Positions 48,029 through 57,340 of a stretch of 64,000 nt of DNA are shown piece by piece. The stretch is from Streptomyces sp. SKN60 (lineage in GTDB: Bacteria; Actinomycetota; Actinomycetes; Streptomycetales; Streptomycetaceae): the NCBI RefSeq assembly GCF_026236535.1, contig NZ_JAHTMW010000014.1:186001-250000 (forward strand), written 5' to 3'. The notes under the pieces were generated by a model, which saw only the letters and a program-made list of their open reading frames with translations, was not told the DNA's origin and did no database searches. The first letter of the stretch is position 1. Each line of letters begins with the position of its first letter. A program made the translations under genes and the position numbers.

Positions 48029-48953
48029 ACCGGATCCTCGGGTCCAGGACCGCGTACAGCAGGTCGATGAGCAGACTGGTGACCAGGTAGACGACCACCA
48101 GGATGGTGACGAGGCCGACCAGGGTCGAGCCCTCGCGGCGGGTGATCGACTCGTAGATCAGACCACCGACGCCCTTGATGTTGAAGATGCCCTCGGTGAC
48201 GACCGCACCGCCCATGAGGGCGCCGATGTCGGTGCCCAGGAAGGTGATGACGGGAATCATCGAGTTGCGCATCAGGTGGACGCCGATGACGCGGCGCTTC
48301 GGCAGGCCCTTGGCGATGGCGGTGCGCATGTAGTCGGCGCGCAGGTTCTCCGCCATGGACGTACGAGTCAGCCGGGCCACATAGGCGAGCGATAGACCAC
48401 CGAGCACGACGGCCGGGGCGATCATCTCGGAGAGCAGCTGATCGTTGCTGACGTTCGGCTCCATCCATCCCAGCTGGAAGGCGAAGACCATCTTGATGAG
48501 GAAGCCGAGGACGAAGACCGGGATCGAGATGATCAGCAGGGTGAAGATCAGGATGACGTTGTCGGCCAGGCGGCCGGCCTTGAGGCCGGCGACGATGCCG
48601 AGCGTCACTCCGAAGACCATCTCGAAGACGAAGGCCAGCGCGGCCAGTTGGAGCGTCACCGGGAAGGCGTCACCCAGCACGTCAGTGACCGGACGGTCGT
48701 TCCGGATCTGGGTGCCGAAGTCGAAGTGCAGGATGATGCCGGTCATGTAGTCCCAGTACTGCTTCCACAGTGGCTGGTCCAGACCGAGCTTGTGCCTGAT
48801 CGCCTCCAGGGTCGCCGGATCGGCGCCCTTGTCGCCGAACAGACCCGCCACGGGGTCGCCGGGCAGGCTGTAGACCATCAGGAAGATCAGCAGGGTTGTC
48901 CCGAAGAAAACCGGGATCATCTGGAGCAGTCGTCGTGCGACATAACGCCCCAT
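48021..48953 (-). CDS. Oligopeptide ABC transporter permease (OppB/DppB type), operon 2
   Basis: A 310-residue permease starting MGRYVARRLLQMIPVFFGTT. Two ATGs are adjacent (48956 and 48953). I take the second because it aligns with the operon 1 protein and is better spaced from GGAGG. EAA-like loop RVIGVHLMRNSMIPVITFLG; end LLYAVLDPRIRYA. A 172-base gap with a stem-loop separates it from the binding-protein gene. Confidence 0.93.
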   Translation of the reverse strand: MGRYVARRLLQMIPVFFGTTLLIFLMVYSLPGDPVAGLFGDKGADPATLEAIRHKLGLDQPLWKQYWDYMTGIILHFDFGTQIRNDRPVTDVLGDAFPVTLQLAALAFVFEMVFGVTLGIVAGLKAGRLADNVILIFTLLIISIPVFVLGFLIKMVFAFQLGWMEPNVSNDQLLSEMIAPAVVLGGLSLAYVARLTRTSMAENLRADYMRTAIAKGLPKRRVIGVHLMRNSMIPVITFLGTDIGALMGGAVVTEGIFNIKGVGGLIYESITRREGSTLVGLVTILVVVYLVTSLLIDLLYAVLDPRIRYA

Positions 48954-48988
48954 CATGCCTCCGTTGAGATATCACAGCGGCAGCCGAC

Positions 48989-49045
48989 GGGCCCTCCCGT
49001 GACTCGGTACCCGGATCCGGGCACGGCGATGTCATGGGAGGGCCC
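48989..49045 (-). promoter_or_regulatory. Intercistronic stem-loop after the binding-protein gene, operon 2
   Basis: GGGCCCTCCCGTGAC (48989-49003) pairs with GTCATGGGAGGGCCC (49031-49045), one mismatch, with a second hairpin (CCCGGATCCGGG) inside. Same location as the stem-loop in operon 1 but unrelated in sequence. Confidence 0.7.
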
Positions 49046-49125
49046 CCCAGCCACTGCGTTAGGCGCCGGGACGGGCCGACCGACGGGCGGCCGGCTCGTT
49101 CACGGCAGGCGGACTACTTCTGGGT

Positions 49126-50766
49126 TTACTTGTGGACCTCGACGCCGGTCAGGATCGGCTCACCGTCCTGGCCGAACTGCACGCCGGAGACCTTCTCCGA
49201 GTAGCCCGCGTTGACCTTGTAGTACCACATGGGGATCGACGGCATGTAGTTGACGAGTTCCTTCTCGATGGCCTGGTAGGCCTTGACGGACTCGTCGAGG
49301 GTCGCCGCGGAGTCGGCGGCCGCGATCTTCGCGTCCAGCTCCTTGTTCGAGAAGCCACCCTGGTTGCCGCCCGCACCCGTACGGAACAGGTCCGAGATGA
49401 AGTTGGCGTTCACCGGGTAGTCGAGCACCCAGCCGGACCGGTAGAACGACTTGACCTGCTTCGTCTTACGGGCCGTCAGGTCGGCCTGGAAGTCCGGCTT
49501 GCTGTCGCCCACGCACTGGATGCTGGTGGCCTGCTGGATGGAGTTGCAGACCGCCTCCACCCACTCCTTGTGACCGCCGTCGGCGTTGAACTGGATGGAG
49601 ATCTTGTTGCCGGGGACGCCGCCACCGGCCTTGATGAGCTCCTTGGCCTTGGCCGGGTCGTACTTCGTGACGTCGCCCGCCGCGTTCTCCTGGTAACCGA
49701 GGACGCCCTTGGCAACCCAGCCGGTCGCCGGCTCACGCGTGCCGTTCAGCACCGTCTTGGTGATGGTGGCGCGGTCGATCGCCATGGACAGGCCCTGGAT
49801 GACCCGCGGGTCGACCGGCTTCGGCTTGCTCCACTGGTCGGCGTAGAAGGCGACGGCGATCGTCTGGATCGCGGAGTACGGCTGGTCGACGGCACGGTCG
49901 CCGAGGTCCTGGCGGTAGACCGGCAGGTCCTTCGGGCCGACCTGGGTGATGACGTCCAGGTTGCCGGACTTCAGGTCCTCGTACGCGGCCTCGAGGCCGG
50001 TGTAGTTCTTGAAGACCACACCGCCGTTCTTCGCCTTGTTCGGGCCCTTGTAGCCGTCGTAGCGGACGACCTCGATCTGCTTCTTGTGGTCCCAGCTCTT
50101 GAACTTGTAGGGACCGTTGCCGACCGGCGCCTGGCCCGCGGCCTTCGTGTCCTTGTAGAAGGACTCCGCCAGCGGCGCGAAGGAGATGTAGGCGAGCTTG
50201 TGACCGAAGTACGGGACGGCCTTCGACAGCTCGATGGTGAAGGTGCTGTCGTCGACGATCTTCAGACCCTCGAGCTTGTCCGCGGTCGGCTTGGCGCCCT
50301 CGGCCTCGGGGTGGACCTTGTCGAAGCCCTTGATGTCAGCGAACCAGGACGCGAGGCCCATGGCGTTGTTGACGTTGGCGTTCCAGTTCCACGCGTCCAC
50401 GTAGGACTTGGACGTGACCGGGGTACCGTCGTGGAAGGTCCAGCCCTGCTTGAGCTTGACGGTCCAGGTCTTGGAGTCCGTCGTGCTGACCGACTCGGCG
50501 TTGACCATCTCCAGGGAGCCGTCGGCCTTGTAGTCGACGAGGGTCGAGTAGAGGCCCTTCATGACCGCGGAGCCGTAGGACTCCATCGTGTCACCCGTGT
50601 ACAGGGGCTTCTCCGGCTCACCGTTCTCGATGGTGAAGATGCCGTTCGGGTCGATGGCGCCGGCGCCGTCCTTGCCCGAGTCGCTCTTACCCCCGCCACA
50701 GGCGGTCGCTGCCAGGGCGACGACGATCGCGCCCACTACCCACTTGGCGCTCTTGGCACCGCGCAT
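49126..50766 (-). CDS. Oligopeptide-binding lipoprotein, operon 2 (BldKB-like)
   Basis: A 546-residue SBP_bac_5 family lipoprotein with signal peptide MRGAKSAKWVVGAIVVALAA, then TACGGG (Cys23 modified). Domain landmarks are LKQGWTFHDGTPVTSKSYVD, VGNGPYKFKSWDHKKQIEVV, QGLSMAIDRATITKTVLNGT, FYRSGWVLDYPVNANFISDL. GAGGAGG lies before ATG 50766. In S. coelicolor the bldK oligopeptide permease, needed for aerial mycelium and for uptake of an extracellular signal, maps in this neighbourhood as I recall. The name is offered by position and family only, since I cannot decide which of the two operons is the bldK orthologue. Confidence 0.9.
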   Translation of the reverse strand: MRGAKSAKWVVGAIVVALAATACGGGKSDSGKDGAGAIDPNGIFTIENGEPEKPLYTGDTMESYGSAVMKGLYSTLVDYKADGSLEMVNAESVSTTDSKTWTVKLKQGWTFHDGTPVTSKSYVDAWNWNANVNNAMGLASWFADIKGFDKVHPEAEGAKPTADKLEGLKIVDDSTFTIELSKAVPYFGHKLAYISFAPLAESFYKDTKAAGQAPVGNGPYKFKSWDHKKQIEVVRYDGYKGPNKAKNGGVVFKNYTGLEAAYEDLKSGNLDVITQVGPKDLPVYRQDLGDRAVDQPYSAIQTIAVAFYADQWSKPKPVDPRVIQGLSMAIDRATITKTVLNGTREPATGWVAKGVLGYQENAAGDVTKYDPAKAKELIKAGGGVPGNKISIQFNADGGHKEWVEAVCNSIQQATSIQCVGDSKPDFQADLTARKTKQVKSFYRSGWVLDYPVNANFISDLFRTGAGGNQGGFSNKELDAKIAAADSAATLDESVKAYQAIEKELVNYMPSIPMWYYKVNAGYSEKVSGVQFGQDGEPILTGVEVHK

Positions 50767-51137
50767 GGGAGTTCCTCCTCATGAGTCCACTTGTCACTAC
50801 AAGAGGGGCACTGCGGGTGGTAGCCGACACCCCTGACGGCCTTTCACCCAAGTACCCACAGTGTGCTCGTGAGTCGGCACTCCCCACAGTGCGTGACCCA
50901 TTGACCCGAGCTCAATGGAGCCAACTATTAAGTACGACCGGGCTGTAAACCACACTTAAGCGGTCTCGGTTTGACAACATCGCCAGGGCCGGGAAGCCCG
51001 AAATCCGGACAAAGCGAGCACAGACAGACACCGACGAAACGGACCGTTAACACACGTTCCGGAGAGCGACGGCCGATAACCGGACGGACGGCTTCTGAAA
51101 CCAGGTTGACGAAACGTTGAGAGTCCGTCCGGAAAAA
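50767..51137 (-). other. Promoter region of peptide transporter operon 2
   Basis: No gene is seen. Unusually AT-rich for this genome: minus-strand TTAATAGTT and TTAAGTGTGG occur near 50928-50960. Contains an operator-like dyad at 50898-50918. Confidence 0.5.
50898..50918. promoter_or_regulatory. Operator-like dyad upstream of operon 2
   Basis: CCATTGA, 7 bases, TCAATGG: perfect 7-base arms, about 130 bases before ATG 50766 and next to the AT-rich stretch. Probably a binding site for a dimeric regulator. Confidence 0.5.
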
Positions 51138-51174
51138 GGCCCGGCCCCCCGTACGTGGTACGGGGGGCCGGGCC
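51138..51174 (-). terminator. Intrinsic terminator of typA with T-tract
   Basis: GGCCCGGCCCCCCGTAC and its exact complement with a GTG loop. On the minus strand it is followed by TTTTT, rare for Streptomyces terminators. Confidence 0.92.
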
Positions 51175-51221
51175 CTGAATGTGATCTTCCGCTCGCCCCC
51201 TCAGGAGGCGGACGGGGAAGG

Positions 51222-53123
<1,902 letters not shown>

Positions 53124-53491
53124 GGGTGGCTTGCGCTTCTCTCGGATCGTGGGAATCGGCGTCAGTTCCTCTTACGCCCGCCGGGCGGACGCGCCACGGC
53201 TATGTCCTATGGTACGGGGCCGCCGTGCAAGGGGCTTCCCCGGATCGATCCGAGAGGGTCTACTGGGAGGTTTCAGGGTGTGGGGAGAGTCACGCGGGCC
53301 GGGTCAATGGTCCGCTGCGATCGTGCCCGCCCGGGCCTCCGCCGGGCAAGGAACTTGAGCTGCTTCTGAGCTTGCGACTTGGAGTTTCTGCCGCTTTCGG
53401 GTAATGGGGCGGTTTCGTGTACGGGGTGGAGGGCGGCGGTCCGAATGGAAGGCGTCCGTCCGGTTGAGCGGGCCGGGGCACGGGCATGGCG
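53124..53491 (-). other. typA promoter region and spacer
   Basis: No gene is supported. Minus-strand TTGCAC (about 53230-53225) followed 15 bases later by TAGGAC is a possible promoter for typA, about 85 bases before the start. The rest shows nothing recognisable. Confidence 0.35.
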
Positions 53492-53526
53492 AGGGCCCGG
53501 CCGGTGCGGCTGCCCGGCCGGGCCCT
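53492..53526 (-). terminator. Terminator after the LpqW-like gene
   Basis: AGGGCCCGGCCGG pairs with CCGGCCGGGCCCT, about 40 bases beyond the stop. Confidence 0.8.
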
Positions 53527-53563
53527 GGTCCTGGTGGTGCTGGTGCTGGTCCTGCTGAGCGGA

Positions 53564-56005
53564 TCAGCCCTTGTTGCGCTCGGCGCCCTGCGCGCTCTGC
53601 GGCTTCTTGTAGCCGATGTCCTGGTAGCGGGGGGCGGCGAAGCCCCAGGCGCCGGCGTTCACCAGCTCCGGCTTGGCCGCGACCAGCTGCGGGCGCTGGT
53701 AGAGCGGGATGGAGCCGGCCGCGGCCCAGATCCGGGCGTCGGCCTGGCGGACCAGGTCACGGGCCTCCTCCTCGTCCAGGGTGGCGGCCGCCTGGTCGAA
53801 GAGCTGGTCGATGCGGTCGGTGCCGACCCGCGCGTAGTTCTGCTCGACCAGGAGCGAGCCGTCGGAGGCCGGCTCCGGCTTGGCGTAGATCGGCCGGGCG
53901 TCGGTCGCCGGGAAGGCGGTGGCGGGCCAGGAGTAGAGGGCCAGGTCGTAGTCGCCGGAGGCGATGTGGTCCTTGAAGAAGCTCTCGTCGGAGACCTTGG
54001 TCACCTCGGTGCGGATGCCCACCGCGTCGAGCATCCGGACGATCCGGTCACCGACCGCCCGCAGCGACTCCGAGCCCGGCCCGGACGGCAGCACGAAGCG
54101 GAGGCTGAGCGCCTTGCCGTCCTTGCCGAGGGCCTTCGCGGCGGCCGCGTCGACGGCGGCCGGGGCCGCCGGGGCGGCGGAGCCGCGCGGGGCGTAGGCG
54201 CCGGCCACCGGCTTGGTGCCCGTACCGGTGTCGAGGGCCGCGGCCTGGCGGAGCAGGGCGGCGCCCTGGAAGGCGGCGACCGGCGCGGGCGCGAGGATGT
54301 TGGTGCCGTTCTCGGGGCCGCCGGCGCCGATCAGCGGGCTGGTGCGGCGGTCGCCGGGCTTGTCGTCGCCGACGATGTAGAGCCCCTCGTCGGAGGCGGC
54401 GTCGGCGTCCTTCGCGCGGGCCTTCTCGTCGGCGGCCTTCTTCTCCTCGGCCTTCTTGTCGGCGTCCGCCTTCTTCTCGGCATCCGTCTTCTCGGTGTCG
54501 GCCTTCTCTTCCGCGTCCGTCTTCTCGGTGTCCTTCTTGGCCGCGTCCTTCTTGGCCGCCTCGCTCCCGGCCTTCGTGCCCGCGGTCGTCGCGGGCTTCT
54601 TCAGTGCGCCGCCCGGCACCCAGCCGGCGTCGGCGAGCAGCGCCGCCGCCTCCTTGGTGTCCTGGTCGCCGAGCGCGTCGCTGCTGTCGGCGTAGGCGGC
54701 CTGTCCGGCGAGCGCCAGGTGGCTGCCCGGCGGGCGGGCCGGCAGGCCGAGCGGCTTGAGCACGGTCTCGGCGAGCTCCTGCCGGTCGATCGCCCGGGCG
54801 ACCGCCCGGCGCACCCGCTCGTCGGCGAGCGGCCCGGACTCCCCGTTCAGGGAGAGCTGGGTGTAGGCGGGCTCCAGGGACTTGCGGACCACGAACTTCG
54901 CGAGGCCGTTCTGCTCGGCGGCGTACGCGGCGATCGCCTTGCCGTTCTCCTCGCGGGCGGCCCGTACCTCCTCCGCCTTCTCCTCGTCGGAGCCGTGCGC
55001 CAGCGCCCACGAGCGCAGGGCGGCGGCCGGGGTGATGCCGGCGCCGGGGCCGTGGGCCAGTGCGGCCTGGGCGCCGCTCTGGCCGGCGCGGGCGTCCCGT
55101 ACCGCGAGCGCGATCCGCTCGGCGGCGGACCGGTCGATCTCGGCGAGGTCCAGCTTTCCGGAGGCGAGCGCGGCGGCCCGGTCGGCGCGGGGCACGGCGG
55201 TCAGGACGAGGCTGTCGAGCTTGGCGGCCTGGCCCCACCAGCGGGGGTTGCGGGCCAGCGTGACACTGCCGCTCTTGCGGTCGACGCTCTTGAGGACGAA
55301 CGGTCCCGCGGTGGCCTTCAGGGCGGTGCGGGCGCCGTCGTTGAAGGTGTTCGGGGTGCCCATCACCTCCTTCGGGTAGAGCGGGGTGAAGAGCGCCCGC
55401 CAGTCGGCGTACGGCTTGGCGAAGGTGACCCGTACCTCCAGGTCGTCCTTGCCGCGCTCGATCTTCTCGATCCGCTCGTACCCGGCGTTGCGGGCGGTCC
55501 AGTAGGCGGTGTCGCGGCCGCTGAGCGCGCGCCACTGGGCGACGAAGTCCGGTGCGCCGATCTCCCGGCCGGTGCTCCACACCGCCTGCTGGTTGAGCTT
55601 GTAGAGGACGACCTGCTTGGGCTCGGTCTCGACGACCTGCGCGGACTCCAGGTAGTCGGGGTTGAGCTGCGGCCGGCCGCGCTCGTCGAGGGTGTGCAGG
55701 GCGGGCAGCACGGCGCCGGCGATGCGCGCGGTGGCGGCGTCGGCGTCGGCCTGGAAGGCGTTGAGGGTGGTGGGCAGTGCGTCGACGGCCCAGCGCACGG
55801 TCCCGCCGTCGGCGACCTTGTCGCGCGCGGCCGGCGCGTTGTCCTGGGCGGCGGCGGGCGACTGGTCGCCGCCGTCTCCGGAGCTGCATCCGGCGAGCAC
55901 GGCCAGGGCGAGGACCGCGCTGCCGAGGGAGGCGACGGAGCGGAGCGTGCGGGAGCGGGGGCTCCTGGAGCATGTCCTTCCGCGAGGGGCGCCGACCTGG
56001 GACAT
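53564..56005 (-). CDS. LpqW-like ABC-type solute-binding lipoprotein
   Basis: An 813-residue lipoprotein with signal peptide and lipobox LAGC (Cys40). The two lobes of an SBP_bac_5 domain are present: GGTVRWAVDALPTTLNAFQA, YKLNQQAVWSTGREIGAPDF, DERVRRAVARAIDRQELAET. They are interrupted at about 470-535 by a lysine/glutamate/alanine insert with repeats of KTDAEEKADTE type. No permease or ATPase genes accompany it. The mycobacterial positional counterpart LpqW steers phosphatidylinositol mannoside/lipomannan synthesis and is not a transporter. That role is possible here, because Streptomyces makes PIMs, but it is inference. AAGGGG precedes the ATG. Confidence 0.85.
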   Translation of the reverse strand: MSQVGAPRGRTCSRSPRSRTLRSVASLGSAVLALAVLAGCSSGDGGDQSPAAAQDNAPAARDKVADGGTVRWAVDALPTTLNAFQADADAATARIAGAVLPALHTLDERGRPQLNPDYLESAQVVETEPKQVVLYKLNQQAVWSTGREIGAPDFVAQWRALSGRDTAYWTARNAGYERIEKIERGKDDLEVRVTFAKPYADWRALFTPLYPKEVMGTPNTFNDGARTALKATAGPFVLKSVDRKSGSVTLARNPRWWGQAAKLDSLVLTAVPRADRAAALASGKLDLAEIDRSAAERIALAVRDARAGQSGAQAALAHGPGAGITPAAALRSWALAHGSDEEKAEEVRAAREENGKAIAAYAAEQNGLAKFVVRKSLEPAYTQLSLNGESGPLADERVRRAVARAIDRQELAETVLKPLGLPARPPGSHLALAGQAAYADSSDALGDQDTKEAAALLADAGWVPGGALKKPATTAGTKAGSEAAKKDAAKKDTEKTDAEEKADTEKTDAEKKADADKKAEEKKAADEKARAKDADAASDEGLYIVGDDKPGDRRTSPLIGAGGPENGTNILAPAPVAAFQGAALLRQAAALDTGTGTKPVAGAYAPRGSAAPAAPAAVDAAAAKALGKDGKALSLRFVLPSGPGSESLRAVGDRIVRMLDAVGIRTEVTKVSDESFFKDHIASGDYDLALYSWPATAFPATDARPIYAKPEPASDGSLLVEQNYARVGTDRIDQLFDQAAATLDEEEARDLVRQADARIWAAAGSIPLYQRPQLVAAKPELVNAGAWGFAAPRYQDIGYKKPQSAQGAERNKG

Positions 56006-56282
56006 GACTTGTACCCCTTCGTCCAGTTTTATGCCATTTGGAGATGATCACACCTATTGCTCATACACTGAAAAGGACGGAGCGGATCCGGTGACGGCGA
56101 CACGGCGGCACGGCCGGCAAACCCCACTCGTGCGGCCCAATCGCCCCCGAACCGGGGCGCCCCGGACGAGTGGAATCAGGTGCACACGGCTTCCCAAGCG
56201 GGATGTGACGCGCGACACTCGCGTGAGTCCCGCAGGCACCGGCGGAAACCGGCGGAAGTCGCTCGCGGAAGTGAGGGCAACC

Positions 56283-56501
56283 ATGTCCGTTCAGGACGAC
56301 CTGGCGGCCGTCAAGCGCCGTCTGCAGGACCTGGAACGCACGGTCGAAGAGCTGGAACACCGCGTCGGAACGGAACGGGGCACGCCGACCGGGACCCGCG
56401 ACGAGCCCATGGTGACGATCCCCGACACCCCGTACGACTCCCAGAAGTGGACGGACACCGACGACGAGGGACTGGGAGCACGCGACCGCCACGCGCCGTA
56501 G
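56283..56501 (+). CDS. Small coiled-coil protein upstream of sdh
   Basis: A 72-residue protein: MSVQDDLAAVKRRLQDLERT, VEELEHRVGTERG, then a polar C-terminus with VTIPDTPYDSQKWTDTDDEG. Residues 1-30 are a clear heptad coiled coil. ATG 56283 has GTGAGGG upstream. The next gene, for the succinate dehydrogenase membrane subunit, begins 16 bases later, so it is probably the first gene of that operon. No function is known to me. Confidence 0.75.
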   Translation: MSVQDDLAAVKRRLQDLERTVEELEHRVGTERGTPTGTRDEPMVTIPDTPYDSQKWTDTDDEGLGARDRHAP

Positions 56502-56517
56502 AGCCGAGGAGGCCCTG

Positions 56518-57339
56518 TTGGCCACAGGTACGGAACCCCCTTCAGCGACCACGGGGGTGCGCTCGCCCGGGCGCGCCTCCCTCGCCGCCCGCCATCTGCG
56601 CACCGACCGCTGGTGGCTGGCACCGGCCGCCACCACCGTCGGACTGCTCGCCTTCGTCGCCTACTCGACCTGGCGGGCCTTCGCGAACGCCCACTACTAC
56701 GCCGCCCCCTACGTCTCCCCGTTCTACTCGCCCTGCCTCGCCGAGAACTGCGTCCCGATGCGCGGCGGCCCCAACTGGGAGATCTTCGGCAGCTGGTGGA
56801 CCCTCTCCCCCGCCCTGCTGATCCTGGTCTTCCCGCTCGGCTTCCGGCTGACCTGCTACTACTACCGGAAGGCCTACTACCGGGGCTTCTGGGCCTCTCC
56901 GCCGGCCTGCGCGGTGGCCGAACCCCACCGCACGTACACCGGCGAGACCCGCTTCCCGCTGATCCTGCAGAACATCCACCGGTACTTCTTCTACCTCGCC
57001 CTGCCGGTCGCCGGGATCCTCACCTACGACACCGCGCTGACCTTCCGGGACGCCTCCTACGACTGGGGGCACATGGGGCTCGGCAGCCTGATCTTCCTCG
57101 TCAACATCGTCCTCATCTGGGCGTACACCCTGTCCTGCCACTCCTGCCGGCACATCGTCGGCGGCCGGCTGCGGCACTTCTCGAAGCACCCCGTCCGCTA
57201 CCGGCTGTGGACCTGGGTCGGCCGGCTGAACCGCCGTCACATGCGGCTCGCCTGGGCCTCGCTGATCAGCGTCGCCGTCTGCGACCTGTACGTGTACCTG
57301 CTCGCCACCGGCGCCTTCGACGACCCGAGGTTCTTCTGA
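56518..57339 (+). CDS. Succinate dehydrogenase membrane anchor (single subunit, Sdh1 type)
   Basis: A 273-residue protein from TTG 56518 (GAGGAGG upstream) with five membrane segments: WLAPAATTVGLLAFVAYSTW, LSPALLILVFPLGFRLTCYY, NIHRYFFYLALPVAGILTYD, HMGLGSLIFLVNIVLIWAYT, LAWASLISVAVCDLYVYLLA. Histidines in QNIHRYF, DWGHMG and SCHSCRH are candidates for haem or quinone ligands. A Cys-x3-Cys (CLAENC) sits in an outside loop. Size and layout match the anchor of mycobacterial Sdh1 (Rv0249c, recalled), where one protein replaces SdhC plus SdhD. Confidence 0.87.
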   Translation: MATGTEPPSATTGVRSPGRASLAARHLRTDRWWLAPAATTVGLLAFVAYSTWRAFANAHYYAAPYVSPFYSPCLAENCVPMRGGPNWEIFGSWWTLSPALLILVFPLGFRLTCYYYRKAYYRGFWASPPACAVAEPHRTYTGETRFPLILQNIHRYFFYLALPVAGILTYDTALTFRDASYDWGHMGLGSLIFLVNIVLIWAYTLSCHSCRHIVGGRLRHFSKHPVRYRLWTWVGRLNRRHMRLAWASLISVAVCDLYVYLLATGAFDDPRFF

Positions 57340-57340
57340 C

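Noticed and set aside
53486..56047. An 853-codon + strand frame opposite the LpqW-like gene
   Set aside because: Gly/Leu/Val/Arg-rich translation with no domain; the minus-strand protein has a lipobox and a solute-binding fold.
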